From Novosphingopyxis baekryungensis DSM 16222 (GTDB taxonomy: Bacteria > Pseudomonadota > Alphaproteobacteria > Sphingomonadales > Sphingomonadaceae), in NCBI RefSeq assembly GCF_000420305.1, contig NZ_ATUR01000005.1, positions 191,001 through 255,000 of the forward strand: a stretch of DNA of 64,000 nt, in the 5' to 3' direction. A model generated the notes under the pieces. It had not been told where the DNA came from. It was given only the letters and a program-made list of their open reading frames with translations, and did no database searches. Below, piece after piece: positions 53,687-63,465 of this stretch. Made by a program: the position numbers and the translations under genes. Position 1 is the first letter of the stretch, and each line of letters starts with the position of its first letter.

Positions 53687-55768
53687 TCAGGTCTTCGACC
53701 TGAGATAAATGACCTCAAAAGCTTTGACAGCTCGATATTGTTGAAGCCTGTTGGCGAAGCTGAAGGCGTCATTCATCTCATACTGCTGAAAAATATCGAG
53801 ACCGCGATCCAGCGCAATTTTCCAGCCCGTATCGGTCACGATGTGCCTTGCATGGATCGTATTCGTATCGTCGAATTCCCAGGTGAAGTTGATGCCAGTC
53901 CCCTCGCACGAAGATGCGATCGCAGAGAGGTTTTCTTCCTGCTTCTCCGGCCGAATTCCATCAATGCAGGTAATCAGATGCACATCGACTTCATCTGCGG
54001 GCGAGTGGCTTTTGGCGATCGTCTCGATGAGCTCCATTAGATTGCGCACTTGATAAAACGCACGGATGTAGGGATCAGTGATCGTGATCTTCGAAGCTCC
54101 GGTAAGGTAAGAGCCAAAAAGCTTATCGAACGTCACTCCCCTCTGATTTTCTGCGAAAGAAAAGTGGCCTTCACTTGGACCAGCGTCTGCAGGAGCCGCT
54201 CGGTCTGTCGCTTCTGCCTGTTGATGGTCCACTTGCCTCTCAGCAACAGCACCTTCCCCTTCCGCTCCGTTCCCTGAGGAACCATCGGTATCTTGAGCTC
54301 GCCTGTGATAAAACGCGGGATACTCGGCTTCTTCCAAGGTCGTAACGACAACCTTTTCGCCGCTCTTCTTTGTGAACGAAAAATCGACATCGGGATACGT
54401 CGTGTCGATACGCATCAACTGATCCTTCACGCGTTTGCGCCCCTCAAGGGCTAGCTTCAAAATCTCTTCAATCTCGTCTGCTGTTGCGTCACCATGAGGG
54501 AAGAGCAATTTCATCAGACCGGAAAAGGTCTTGTGGACACCATCGCGGTCGCGTGTGGAGATATCGGGCGAGAGATCAAAGTGATCCCGGTAACGATCCG
54601 AGAAATCGTCGTTACGCAAATGCCGCAGAATCTCTGCGAGGTAGTCAACGACGAACCCGTACCCTCCAGAGAACATTTCTCCGCGGATGACCCCCACTTC
54701 CCAACCGGGAATGTAGGTGTGAAGGCGATCAATGAAGGCGGAATCATAGTACTTGTCAGGCAGCTCATCAAACAGGTCCGTGTTTTTGAGCATGTAGGGC
54801 ACGGTGTGTTTGGTGTTGCCTACGAACACCATCGAAGCTTCTGCCCCTAGCGGCTCGACACCGCGCGAGAAGCTCTTGTTGGCCATGTAGTTTTTGAGGA
54901 TGTCGACAAGTGCTTTATCGACCTTCTTCTGCTTTCCGGCAAACTCGTCGAGTGCCACGACGTCCCAGTATCCCACCAGACCGATTTTGCCTGAGCTGTT
55001 GTTGACGAACAGCTTTGGCACCGTCACTTCCCCCCCTGAAACTAAAATACCGTGCGGAGAGAACTCGGAGAAGATGTGCGACTTGCCAGTGCCCTTTGGG
55101 CCCAACTCGATCAGGTTGTAATTGCGCTCTACGAACGGGATGAGCCGCATCAACTGGATGAGTTTCGAGCGGCGGCCAAACATCTCCGGGTCAAAGCCGA
55201 CAGTCTGGAAGAGAAGGTCGATCCACTCATCGGTATCGAAGGTCTTGCGCGCTTCCAGGTATGCTTCGTAATCGAATTGTGAAAGCTGGATCGGCTTCAT
55301 GGAGCCCAGGATCCATGGTGTGACGTTCTTGTCCTCGGTGTAGTCGTATTCGATATCAGCAATGCACCACACGCCTCCAACGAGCAGCTTGGGGTGCGCT
55401 TTCACGGTCCCTGAGTCGATCAGGACTTTCGAGATTCCAAGGTTGGCAAAACTGGCTTCGTACGCATCAGTCTTGTCGTTAAGAGCCACACTGATGCGAT
55501 CAATGATCTTCCAGCGTCCTTTTTCTCGAATGTTGGATTTGATCAGGCCCGCTTCATTACGGTGCACGTAATGCTTGCGCAGGATCTCACGCACGGTTTC
55601 AATCCCAGACTGGATCGATTCCTCATCATTGGTGGCGCAGTACTGACCCAGCAGATACTCCAGCACGTATGTTGGAACGATGGCGTTGCCCTTAACCGCC
55701 TTTACAAGATCCTTGCGCACCACAAGCCCGGGGAAGCGTTCGTTGATCTTGTTATCTAGCGCGCTCAT
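53687..55768 (-). CDS. brxL: BrxL with a MIT_C-like C-terminal domain
   Basis: A 693-residue BREX AAA+ protein. The N-terminal BrxL part starts MSALDNKINERFPGLVVRKDL; Walker A is GPKGTGKS (223-230) and Walker B VVALDEFAG (270-278), then SRGVEPLGAEASMVFVGNT. A low-complexity linker (about 490-535) leads to a C-terminal domain (545-693) with ITITDPYIRAFYQVRNLMEL and HARHIVTDTGWKIALDRG followed by LDIFQ. That resembles the phospholipase-D-fold MIT_C domain; the Lon protease domain of canonical BrxL is not seen. BrxL is needed for BREX phage exclusion. It is 11 bases after pglZ. Confidence 0.88.
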   Translation of the reverse strand: MSALDNKINERFPGLVVRKDLVKAVKGNAIVPTYVLEYLLGQYCATNDEESIQSGIETVREILRKHYVHRNEAGLIKSNIREKGRWKIIDRISVALNDKTDAYEASFANLGISKVLIDSGTVKAHPKLLVGGVWCIADIEYDYTEDKNVTPWILGSMKPIQLSQFDYEAYLEARKTFDTDEWIDLLFQTVGFDPEMFGRRSKLIQLMRLIPFVERNYNLIELGPKGTGKSHIFSEFSPHGILVSGGEVTVPKLFVNNSSGKIGLVGYWDVVALDEFAGKQKKVDKALVDILKNYMANKSFSRGVEPLGAEASMVFVGNTKHTVPYMLKNTDLFDELPDKYYDSAFIDRLHTYIPGWEVGVIRGEMFSGGYGFVVDYLAEILRHLRNDDFSDRYRDHFDLSPDISTRDRDGVHKTFSGLMKLLFPHGDATADEIEEILKLALEGRKRVKDQLMRIDTTYPDVDFSFTKKSGEKVVVTTLEEAEYPAFYHRRAQDTDGSSGNGAEGEGAVAERQVDHQQAEATDRAAPADAGPSEGHFSFAENQRGVTFDKLFGSYLTGASKITITDPYIRAFYQVRNLMELIETIAKSHSPADEVDVHLITCIDGIRPEKQEENLSAIASSCEGTGINFTWEFDDTNTIHARHIVTDTGWKIALDRGLDIFQQYEMNDAFSFANRLQQYRAVKAFEVIYLRSKT

Positions 55769-55779
55769 ATCCCTGCCTC

Positions 55780-58281
55780 TCAGAAATCAAAGTCGTTGGT
55801 GAAGCTGCGGCGCAGAATGTAGCGCGCGCTTCGATATTCGCTGTAATGCGAGGTTTCTCCGTGCTGTTCTTCGAGGCGCAACACCACCTCCTTGCCATTG
55901 TAATCATCGGCCTTGCGTGACAGCAGGAAGCGGACTGGATGCTCGCGTTCCCGGGGATTTTCGGACCTAAAATCGAATAACAGTTCGTGGCTGTCTGAAA
56001 TCAGGTCACCCGATTGCGAGAAAATCCCTGCGCGCAGGCGTCGTGCCTGGGTCTTCTCGGTGACTGGAACGGTTTGGTAGAACCTGACCGAGATCTGGCT
56101 GGCCGTAATTACCTGATTTGTGCTGCCAATGATCTCGACATCGACAATAGAGGTGTCGCTCTGCCGCTTCTTGTTAACGCGGACGACGGGAACCACCGCC
56201 TCTTGCAACGTGGCGCCACCATGCACGAAGCGGCTACCAGAACCCTTGAGGCGCAGGCGGTTAATCGACTTCGGCACCAAGATTTCGACGTCACCTTGCA
56301 ACCCTGCCTCATCCGGCTTGTAGAGCCTGAGCCCCCGTTGGGGTTTAAGACCATGGCCGAGCACGAAGCGGCGATTGCGAAAGAGGATGGTCTCGCCCAC
56401 CACCTCCGAACCTGAAAAGTCACTCTCGTCGATGGGTCGGTGCTGGTAGATGAATCCATGATCTGCGGTGATCAGCAAATTGTTGGCATTGGCTGCGGTC
56501 AGCTTCTTAACAAGCTGAACCAGCTCATCGAGCGCCTTCTCCGCAGCGTCAAACACCCGATCTTCTGTGGCAGCTTTATCGCCAGTCGCATCGATTAGAT
56601 TGTGATAGACATAGATGACGTCGTGGTCGCGAAACAGCGACCGGTAGTCGTCTCGCTGCATCTTGAGGAGGTCATCTGCCAGCAAGGCCGTCGTTCGGTC
56701 TCCCTCGCGCCCGCGGCCGAGAATCTTCTTTCGGTTTTCGGTTCCCTGCGAGCTCTGACCATCAACGATCACAGCGCTGGTGTCATTGTCCGCGATCTGC
56801 AGGTCACGGTTCGGAAGCAGAGAGGCCATGCCAAGCTGGGTATAAGTCGGCAGCGATCCCAGCATTGTTTCGATTTCTGCGTCGTAACGGTCGAGCCCAC
56901 GCACTCGACCCAATAACTCATCCGCCACTTCATAGCGCATGGCGTCCGAAATGATGACGCAGATCTTCTGGTCCCTCTGCCGATAAGGGGCGACGTGGGT
57001 GGCATAGAATGTCCGTTGGGCCGGCACAGGCGACGCATGCCACTTAGGTGCTGCATCGACATGGACCTGCCAGCTATCATTGAGGCGCAGCAGGTAGGTG
57101 TTCACATAATGGTTCTCCACCTGCTCATAAAGCTCGGCCATCAGGCTAGCCTGTCCCGACTTCTGCATGTGGTAGATGAACTTGCGATAGAGCTGATCGA
57201 TGCGGAACCAGCTCCCGGCATAGCGGTTGACGCCTTCCGCCATGCTTGTCATGCCGAGGTTTACCTGCGCCATCGCTGCTTGAAATTCAGCTGCGAAGCC
57301 AATGGCCTCATAGAGATCGCGGAAGCGGTCGTACCAGTAGCTCTGGCGGCGCTGGCGGATCCAGCTTGCTACGTCTCCAGCCGCGAGTGTTCGCGCCGAG
57401 ACACCACGCACGAGTGCGACGATAATCGCCCGATCAATATCTTCAAAATGGTCGAGATCGATAAGGCCGCGAAAATTGCGCGTTTCAAGATCGGCACGCA
57501 CGCCCAGCACTTTAGCGTAATTGGAGGATAGTGCCTCGAAGGCTTGAGCTGCGTGGCGGTTGTTTTTCCAGCGGCGGAAAAAGACCAGCGCCTCTGGCGA
57601 AAGCCCCCCGGCTTCTCCCAGTCCCATGGCATAGCAGGCCTTAAACAATGACACCGCGAAATCCTCAATGCTGGGATGTACGGCCGTATAGCCATAATGT
57701 CGGCCCATCTGATCCCACAGGAATTCCCCAAGACCGGCCCGCTCCACTAAGCGCATGGCTTCGTCAGTTCCCTCTGCAAGATCGGCCAGCAGCCGCTCGA
57801 CAACGGAGTCAAACCCACCTTCGCCACCGGCGCACACGCTCAGCATCTTCAGGCGCAAGGCGTTTGCCGTGTCGTCATTGTGGGCAAGCCGCTTGAGTAA
57901 TTCGAGCCTGCGGGCGGAGCGGAAGAACTCCGCATGCGCGCGCACCACATCTTCAAGACCAAGCCCAAGGCCCAGTTCGGACAACCAGAGGGCTGCTTGG
58001 TCCGCCTTAAACGTGCCGTGGGCCAGCTGCACGTCAAGCAGCCAGTTGCCGATCAGCGCAGGCTCAGGCCCTTCGCGGTAGATCAGGAAGCGCCCCTGTG
58101 GCATCTCCCGCAGGATCCGGTGCTTTACCGCGAACTCGTTGTTGGCGAGCGCAATCTTCTCGACGCCGGGCAGCTCAAGAGCCTCGAACGTCTCGCGCAG
58201 CTCGCGTGCCGTATCTGTCCAGAACACGATTCGGTGACGGTCAAAAGCCGCTCCCAGGCCTTTGGCGATGCGATCATTCAT
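55780..58281 (-). CDS. pglZ: BREX type 1 alkaline-phosphatase-fold protein PglZ (type A)
   Basis: An 833-residue PglZ-A protein. The alkaline-phosphatase-superfamily metal sites are visible in CVIISDAMRYEVADELLGR (about residues 440-458) and LLITADHGFIYQHRP (about 604). The start RIAKGLGAAFDRHRIVFWTD and LPGVEKIALANNEFAVKHRI (in part) are typical. PglZ is the signature BREX protein, required for both phage blocking and PglX-dependent methylation. Two bases separate it from pglX, 11 from brxL. Confidence 0.95.
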   Translation of the reverse strand: MNDRIAKGLGAAFDRHRIVFWTDTARELRETFEALELPGVEKIALANNEFAVKHRILREMPQGRFLIYREGPEPALIGNWLLDVQLAHGTFKADQAALWLSELGLGLGLEDVVRAHAEFFRSARRLELLKRLAHNDDTANALRLKMLSVCAGGEGGFDSVVERLLADLAEGTDEAMRLVERAGLGEFLWDQMGRHYGYTAVHPSIEDFAVSLFKACYAMGLGEAGGLSPEALVFFRRWKNNRHAAQAFEALSSNYAKVLGVRADLETRNFRGLIDLDHFEDIDRAIIVALVRGVSARTLAAGDVASWIRQRRQSYWYDRFRDLYEAIGFAAEFQAAMAQVNLGMTSMAEGVNRYAGSWFRIDQLYRKFIYHMQKSGQASLMAELYEQVENHYVNTYLLRLNDSWQVHVDAAPKWHASPVPAQRTFYATHVAPYRQRDQKICVIISDAMRYEVADELLGRVRGLDRYDAEIETMLGSLPTYTQLGMASLLPNRDLQIADNDTSAVIVDGQSSQGTENRKKILGRGREGDRTTALLADDLLKMQRDDYRSLFRDHDVIYVYHNLIDATGDKAATEDRVFDAAEKALDELVQLVKKLTAANANNLLITADHGFIYQHRPIDESDFSGSEVVGETILFRNRRFVLGHGLKPQRGLRLYKPDEAGLQGDVEILVPKSINRLRLKGSGSRFVHGGATLQEAVVPVVRVNKKRQSDTSIVDVEIIGSTNQVITASQISVRFYQTVPVTEKTQARRLRAGIFSQSGDLISDSHELLFDFRSENPREREHPVRFLLSRKADDYNGKEVVLRLEEQHGETSHYSEYRSARYILRRSFTNDFDF

Positions 58282-58283
58282 GC

Positions 58284-61200
58284 TCAGTTATCCGCATCCG
58301 ACAGGCCCTTGATGGGTTTGAGCGCCAGACCAAACTTCGGGTAGTTGGACTTCACCCCATCATCGAGATCGATTTCGATCTTCTGCGTGGCCAGCGGGTA
58401 GAGCACGTCGCGTTCGTATCCATCGAGCTCCTCGATCACCTTGGTCGCCTCGCCTACCTCTTTGAGCGCCTTGGTGCGCTGGGCAGGCGTAGCTTCGGGG
58501 TTCATGCTCTGCGCCTCCTGAGCCTTGCGGTGGGCCTCCAGTTTGTTGCGGTATTCGCGAAGGTAATCGTTCAGTACCACGCTGACCGTGTCCGACCGAT
58601 AGCGGTGCATGTAGATCAAGGCTTGGAAGCTGCCTTTGGGGCTGGCGAACATCCAGTAGATCGGACGCTTCTTGTAGCGACGCACATGGTAGTCATAGAA
58701 ATCACGAGTGAACCACTTGCGGATATCCTTGCCCAGCGCGCCTTCAATTAAGGCCAGATTTTCCTGGAACTTCGCCTCGCCGAAGGTCACCCGCAGGAAC
58801 TTGCGGAAACGTTCGGCGATGTCGTCGGAGAACCAGTCACCCTGCAGCACCGGGATGACATTGTCGGAATCCACGTCAAAGCTGGGCTCCGGCACACGTG
58901 CAAGGTATTCGGCGAAACCTTCGCCCTGATTGGCCAGGATCAGTCCGGGCGCATCCAAGCTGAAGCGGCCAAACATGCAACCTACGGCATAGTGCAGGAA
59001 TTCTTCCATTGTGCGCGCAAGTAGATCTGCCTCACGTTGCTCGTCCGCCTTGTCGCCCTTGATCGAATAGGCGGGGTTGCAGGTGAGGGTAATTTCCTCC
59101 AGCGGCACCTCGGAAGTCAGTTCATCTTGCAGGTCATAGGCGTCGATGAAGATGCGATTATTCTCTTCCTCCAGCCGCTGCATTTCTTGGGTCATGCCGT
59201 GCCAATGGGCGCGCAGGCTCGCGTAGCTGCCTGCCAGCGTCTCAGACCGATGCTCGGAGGCGAGAAGCGGCAGCGAGGCGAAATCCCAAGAAGTCTCGTA
59301 AGCGTCCCAGTCGGAGCGGGAGATTGCAATAATCGCATCGGCAATTTCGATGATCTTATCACGATCTTTGAATGCACCAGCCATCAGTGGAAAACCAAGG
59401 ACTGTCTCCATTTCAAAATTAAGCGTAGGACTTATGGATGACAATATGTGCTGGGCAACCGTTGATCCTAATAACGCCGCGTATTGTTTCGCGTCACTTT
59501 CAAGTTTGGGGAATATACTAGATCCGGCGACGTCCCAAACATAGCCTTGAGGCAAATATCTCGCCGCAAAATTTCTAGTGCTAATCTTGTTCCAGGATAC
59601 GCATTCACGAAAATACAAGTCGGAATTTTCCGATCTTCTCCTCGTCAAGCCACGCCCTTCATCTCGCCAATTGAGCAGGAATTCGCCGTTGCCATACCAA
59701 CGCCTATAATCCCCCCCTTTTGTGTAAGGAACCCAGTATTGCGTTTTGCGATACTCTCTGTCGTATATTTGTGGAGGTACTAGGGAAGTATTTCGTGAGA
59801 CTTCAGGCCAGAAGCGCAGGAATGAGTTGTTATCACCCGTAATCATTCCCTGGATCCCACGCACACCTTTAGACAGCGGAGAAGCTTTTGAGAACACCTT
59901 TACCAAGTCCGCACTCAGCCAGTAAGTGATCAAACTACCTGGGATCTCGGCAAATATCGCTGAAGGGACTTTAAAATAGAGTCCCGCTCTACGATTAGAG
60001 ATCGCCGACGACAGCATGCTTGCTTTCTCGGCTTCATTGGCACCATCAACGAGGCGGACATAATCGCCGTATATGTCGGGCCAGTATGCGTTGGATATTA
60101 CAAATGCCGTTGTAGATACTACTGCTCCACCAATGGTATCAAAAGCGCGCTCGCCCAAATGGGCCATTGAGATAATAGTCGTACTTTTGAGAATCTTATC
60201 GCGGAGCTTTTCGAATGAGGAGAGAAACATCCAAGACTGCATGTTAATCATTGCCATCAGCCCATGCCCGAGCGTCAGTGCCAGCGAGCGTTCCATGAAC
60301 ATGGCGAACAGGTCAGATTTACTGCCTGGGTATCTGGCCTTTGCATAGTCAGATAACTTCCCGTTCATCCCCTTAGAACCCATGTAGGGCGGGTTAGCCA
60401 CGACCACATGGTATTTAGGCGAGAGCGCCTCCGCCATCTCCAGAACCTTCAGCACCCGCTCCTGCACTTCGCGCAGCAGCAGGTCGCCGCCGAAATCCTT
60501 CAGCCTCACGACCCGGGCCACCTCGGCAGGGTCGCGCAGCTTCGGCACAATTAGCGAGCCGAAGTTCTTTGCCTGCTCGAACTGCCCCATCGTTGCGCGA
60601 AAATCGGCGGTGAACAAATCGCTGCCCACCACGGTAGCGACGTCCTGCATCTCAGATGGCGTGAAGCGTACATCTTGCAGCACGCAGATATTCGGCTGCA
60701 CCGCTTGACGGAAGAACCTGCGGCGCCCGAGCATGGTTGCCGCCTTCATCGCTAACGCGAATGCAGCCAGCGCACCCGCTCGTTCATCGATCTCGATCCC
60801 GTATAGGTTGTGGGTCAGGATCAACCCAGGAATCTCGGTCGCCTCATACCCCTCTTCCTCATAGATCGCGTAAAGCAGATCGAAGGAATAGGTCAGCATG
60901 TGCCCTGACCCGCAGGCCGGATCACAAAGGCGGATATCCTGTGGCCGGGAAATGCGCAGGAAATCGGTTTCTGGCTCTTCAGGCGCGATGTAATAGTCCA
61001 TCTTCGCCGCGAGCTTCGAGGTCGGGCGGTTCAGCAGCCAGAGCCGTCCCAGCGAATTCTCCACCAGATAGCGCACGATCCAGTGCGGGGTGAAAAGCTG
61101 GGTCGCCGCCGGAATGTTCTCGGCCGTGATCTTCTTGTTCTTCTTGAGGCCCGCGAAGACCTCATCCTTTCTCTCCGATATATAGAACTGGTAGAGCCAG

Positions 61201-61796
61201 CCGATAACCTCGACATCCTCGCAAACGTCGGGGGTCATGGCTTCGCGCACATAGGCCAGGATCGAGGCGTTCGACAAAAGATCGTCGGGTAGAAGTAGCT
61301 CTGTGTAGTCGTCGATCCGCTCGAACAGGAACGGTATAGCCCTGTGTAGGTCGTTGCAAATGGTGACGATAAGAAGCCGATAGGCCTCGGTCTGGGCATC
61401 GGAACTCGGGGTGCGGCCATCCAGTAAGCCGCGAACCTGTTCACGGATCCTCTCAGGCACATGGTCCTCGTCCATGTGCCCAGCTTTGGCCTCGGCCAAG
61501 ATCTCTGGCTGAAACTGACCGGAGACAGGCGAAACAACGCGAACCTTATTCAACTCATTCATATCCATGAAACGAAGAGCTGAGAAGCGATTAAACCAAG
61601 TGTAGGCAACACGCTCGACTACCTGATCCTGCCCGTCCTTGGCGATAGCCGCCTCAAGTTTCCTCATCGCATCGGGATGCTCGCGGCGGGCTGCCGAGTT
61701 CTCGGCAATCACAGATTCAAGCTTGGCGCTGACCTGCGCAATCAGTGCGCGGCGGGCAAACTGCGCGAATTTTTTGAGCTTCGAGATATCCATCAA
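58284..61796 (-). CDS. pglX: BREX type 1 adenine-specific DNA methyltransferase PglX
   Basis: A 1170-residue N6-adenine methyltransferase that marks self DNA. Motif I is CDPACGSGHM (291-300) and the catalytic NPPY is at 468-471 in VVVANPPYMGSKG. Residues about 490-805 (roughly 60330-59380) form the probable target-recognition part and are visibly AT-richer than the flanks. The C-terminal helical part ends in DDGVKSNYPKFGLALKPI, a common PglX ending. Reading frame intact. It overlaps the nuclease-like gene upstream by 4 bases. Confidence 0.95.
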   Translation of the reverse strand: MMDISKLKKFAQFARRALIAQVSAKLESVIAENSAARREHPDAMRKLEAAIAKDGQDQVVERVAYTWFNRFSALRFMDMNELNKVRVVSPVSGQFQPEILAEAKAGHMDEDHVPERIREQVRGLLDGRTPSSDAQTEAYRLLIVTICNDLHRAIPFLFERIDDYTELLLPDDLLSNASILAYVREAMTPDVCEDVEVIGWLYQFYISERKDEVFAGLKKNKKITAENIPAATQLFTPHWIVRYLVENSLGRLWLLNRPTSKLAAKMDYYIAPEEPETDFLRISRPQDIRLCDPACGSGHMLTYSFDLLYAIYEEEGYEATEIPGLILTHNLYGIEIDERAGALAAFALAMKAATMLGRRRFFRQAVQPNICVLQDVRFTPSEMQDVATVVGSDLFTADFRATMGQFEQAKNFGSLIVPKLRDPAEVARVVRLKDFGGDLLLREVQERVLKVLEMAEALSPKYHVVVANPPYMGSKGMNGKLSDYAKARYPGSKSDLFAMFMERSLALTLGHGLMAMINMQSWMFLSSFEKLRDKILKSTTIISMAHLGERAFDTIGGAVVSTTAFVISNAYWPDIYGDYVRLVDGANEAEKASMLSSAISNRRAGLYFKVPSAIFAEIPGSLITYWLSADLVKVFSKASPLSKGVRGIQGMITGDNNSFLRFWPEVSRNTSLVPPQIYDREYRKTQYWVPYTKGGDYRRWYGNGEFLLNWRDEGRGLTRRRSENSDLYFRECVSWNKISTRNFAARYLPQGYVWDVAGSSIFPKLESDAKQYAALLGSTVAQHILSSISPTLNFEMETVLGFPLMAGAFKDRDKIIEIADAIIAISRSDWDAYETSWDFASLPLLASEHRSETLAGSYASLRAHWHGMTQEMQRLEEENNRIFIDAYDLQDELTSEVPLEEITLTCNPAYSIKGDKADEQREADLLARTMEEFLHYAVGCMFGRFSLDAPGLILANQGEGFAEYLARVPEPSFDVDSDNVIPVLQGDWFSDDIAERFRKFLRVTFGEAKFQENLALIEGALGKDIRKWFTRDFYDYHVRRYKKRPIYWMFASPKGSFQALIYMHRYRSDTVSVVLNDYLREYRNKLEAHRKAQEAQSMNPEATPAQRTKALKEVGEATKVIEELDGYERDVLYPLATQKIEIDLDDGVKSNYPKFGLALKPIKGLSDADN

Positions 61797-62296
61797 GCAG
61801 CTGCCCCTTCATTTATGCGCCGGAGGGAATGATCCCCGAATTGCTTTTTCCACTGTGCAACGTTCAGAACGATGCAGCTGGTCGCGCAGTCGCGCTCCCA
61901 ATCAGCATGAGACAGTGGAATTGATCTTTTGAGTTCGTCCTGCTTCGCTAAAAGCAGCGCGCTATCCAGTTTTTTCATAGAAATGAGAGCGATGTAGACA
62001 ATCGCTCGCTCACCTTTTCCCTGGATTGACCGAAAGAAAAGCGTGTCTCGGAATTTGCCTGAGAGGCTTTGCACCAGCTCTCCGGATTTCAGCTTCTTCT
62101 CAAACGCTTCAGGGTCCTTAGCCGCAGGGTCGTCCGGGTCCTTTATTTCAACGAAGATATCACGGTCCTCGTACTCCGCGATAAAATCGACCCGCTTAGC
62201 GGTGCTTGCTCCATGATACGCAGCGTCGTCAAAATGAAAGACAGACTTCGCCTCCGAGAACGTCAACTCCAGATCGAACTCTCGAACGGTCGTCAT
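61793..62296 (-). CDS. PD-(D/E)XK-nuclease-like protein embedded in BREX
   Basis: A 167-residue protein without a family name known to me. Residues 36-53 read VDFIAEYEDRDIFVEIKD: Asp37, then Glu50 and Lys52 in EIK after 12 residues, the D-X(n)-ExK core of PD-(D/E)XK nucleases, with hydrophobic strands on both sides. The rest (FRSIQGKGERAIVYIALISMKKLDSALL) could complete the fold. It overlaps the ATPase gene and pglX by 4 bases each, so it is translated as part of the BREX operon. Likely the nuclease or partner of the ATPase; could instead be an inactive relative. Confidence 0.7.
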   Translation of the reverse strand: MTTVREFDLELTFSEAKSVFHFDDAAYHGASTAKRVDFIAEYEDRDIFVEIKDPDDPAAKDPEAFEKKLKSGELVQSLSGKFRDTLFFRSIQGKGERAIVYIALISMKKLDSALLLAKQDELKRSIPLSHADWERDCATSCIVLNVAQWKKQFGDHSLRRINEGAAA

Positions 62297-63465
62297 AGTT
62301 TGACGCCTTCCAGCGAGCGATCAACCTCCGCATCGTACAAGTCACTAAATGTCTGAGATATTCCAGTCTCGGAAATGCGGGAATAATCATCAATTGATTG
62401 AACGGATATAGATCCATCGTCCGCCGCATTAGCTATGACGTGATAGAGGATGTGATCCTCCTTGCCCTTGTCCATGAGCAAATCGAACCATTTCAAAAGG
62501 ACATAATCGTGCGTAGCCAGAATGATCTGCTGGCCGTTGCGCGATAGCTCGAGAAGCACCTGGACAACCTCGTTCATGAGCGCCGGATTCAGGTTTGCCT
62601 CGGGCTCATCCCATAAAAGGACGCCAGTGTTTCCTGGGTTGATTGATCCATTGCAGAGCAAGCGGTGCAGGACGCCAATTTTCCGATAGCCTTCGGCCGT
62701 CATGCCGCTCGAAAATGATTCCCTACTTCTAGCGACGAACCGGAGGACCGTAGAGTCCTGATACATTTGTGCGGTCTTGGCGCGCGACCGATCCGGATCT
62801 GGCCGTTCCTCGTATTCTCCGGGTTCAAACTGAAACCCGCCGCCGTTTGTCCACCGGTAGCGTCCGCCGACAAGTGAGACCAATTCACGAACGATGTTTG
62901 AGAGCCTCGGATCCTCTTCCAGATTGGCGGCCTCATCTTCAAAACTGGGCGTGGTGAGGAGTGCAGCCAAGTCGAGGTAGGTGTCATCGAAAATCATCTC
63001 GACAGTCGCCCGATCATGATTTTCATCCTGCATGGCGCGAACGAGCGACAGGACTTCCTTCGTCGGGATGAACACGGGGCGGGACTGCGCTTCAGAGCGA
63101 GCGTCCGTCTCTAATTGGACCTCCGTGGACCTTCTTTTGAATGAAATGGCGGCCTTGGTGTCATCGCTTCCCTTAATGCACATCCTGGCTCCACCAGATG
63201 CTCCCCGGGCCCACAATTCGCCAATCTTGCTCTCGCCCGGAGAGAAAACTCGCAATAGCTTGTTCGTCAGCTGCGTGTCGGTGCCCCTTTCCGAACCCTC
63301 TACCTCCGATGCCGGTTGGCTTGCGATCGCCAACGTGTAGATCGCCTTGAGCAGATGTGTTTTGCCGGTTCCGTTCGAACCAATGATCACGTTGAGGCGC
63401 GGCGAGAGAGGGATATCCAGTTTCCCGAACGCCGTGAAATTCTCAATTTCAATACCCGCGATCAT
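62293..63465 (-). CDS. AAA (ABC-like) ATPase embedded in BREX
   Basis: A 390-residue ABC/SMC-like ATPase of the AAA_15/AAA_21 type. MIAGIEIENFTAFGKLDIPL and Walker A IIGSNGTGKTHLLKA (about 27-41) open the protein; LLWDEPEANLNPALMNEV near residue 283 holds Walker B, and ILATHDYVLL near 315 the switch His. No coiled-coil hinge or Toprim domain is present. Similar ATPases are the sensor halves of two-gene defence systems such as Septu and PARIS. Its ATG shares one base with the brxC stop (TGATG). Confidence 0.85.
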   Translation of the reverse strand: MIAGIEIENFTAFGKLDIPLSPRLNVIIGSNGTGKTHLLKAIYTLAIASQPASEVEGSERGTDTQLTNKLLRVFSPGESKIGELWARGASGGARMCIKGSDDTKAAISFKRRSTEVQLETDARSEAQSRPVFIPTKEVLSLVRAMQDENHDRATVEMIFDDTYLDLAALLTTPSFEDEAANLEEDPRLSNIVRELVSLVGGRYRWTNGGGFQFEPGEYEERPDPDRSRAKTAQMYQDSTVLRFVARSRESFSSGMTAEGYRKIGVLHRLLCNGSINPGNTGVLLWDEPEANLNPALMNEVVQVLLELSRNGQQIILATHDYVLLKWFDLLMDKGKEDHILYHVIANAADDGSISVQSIDDYSRISETGISQTFSDLYDAEVDRSLEGVKL

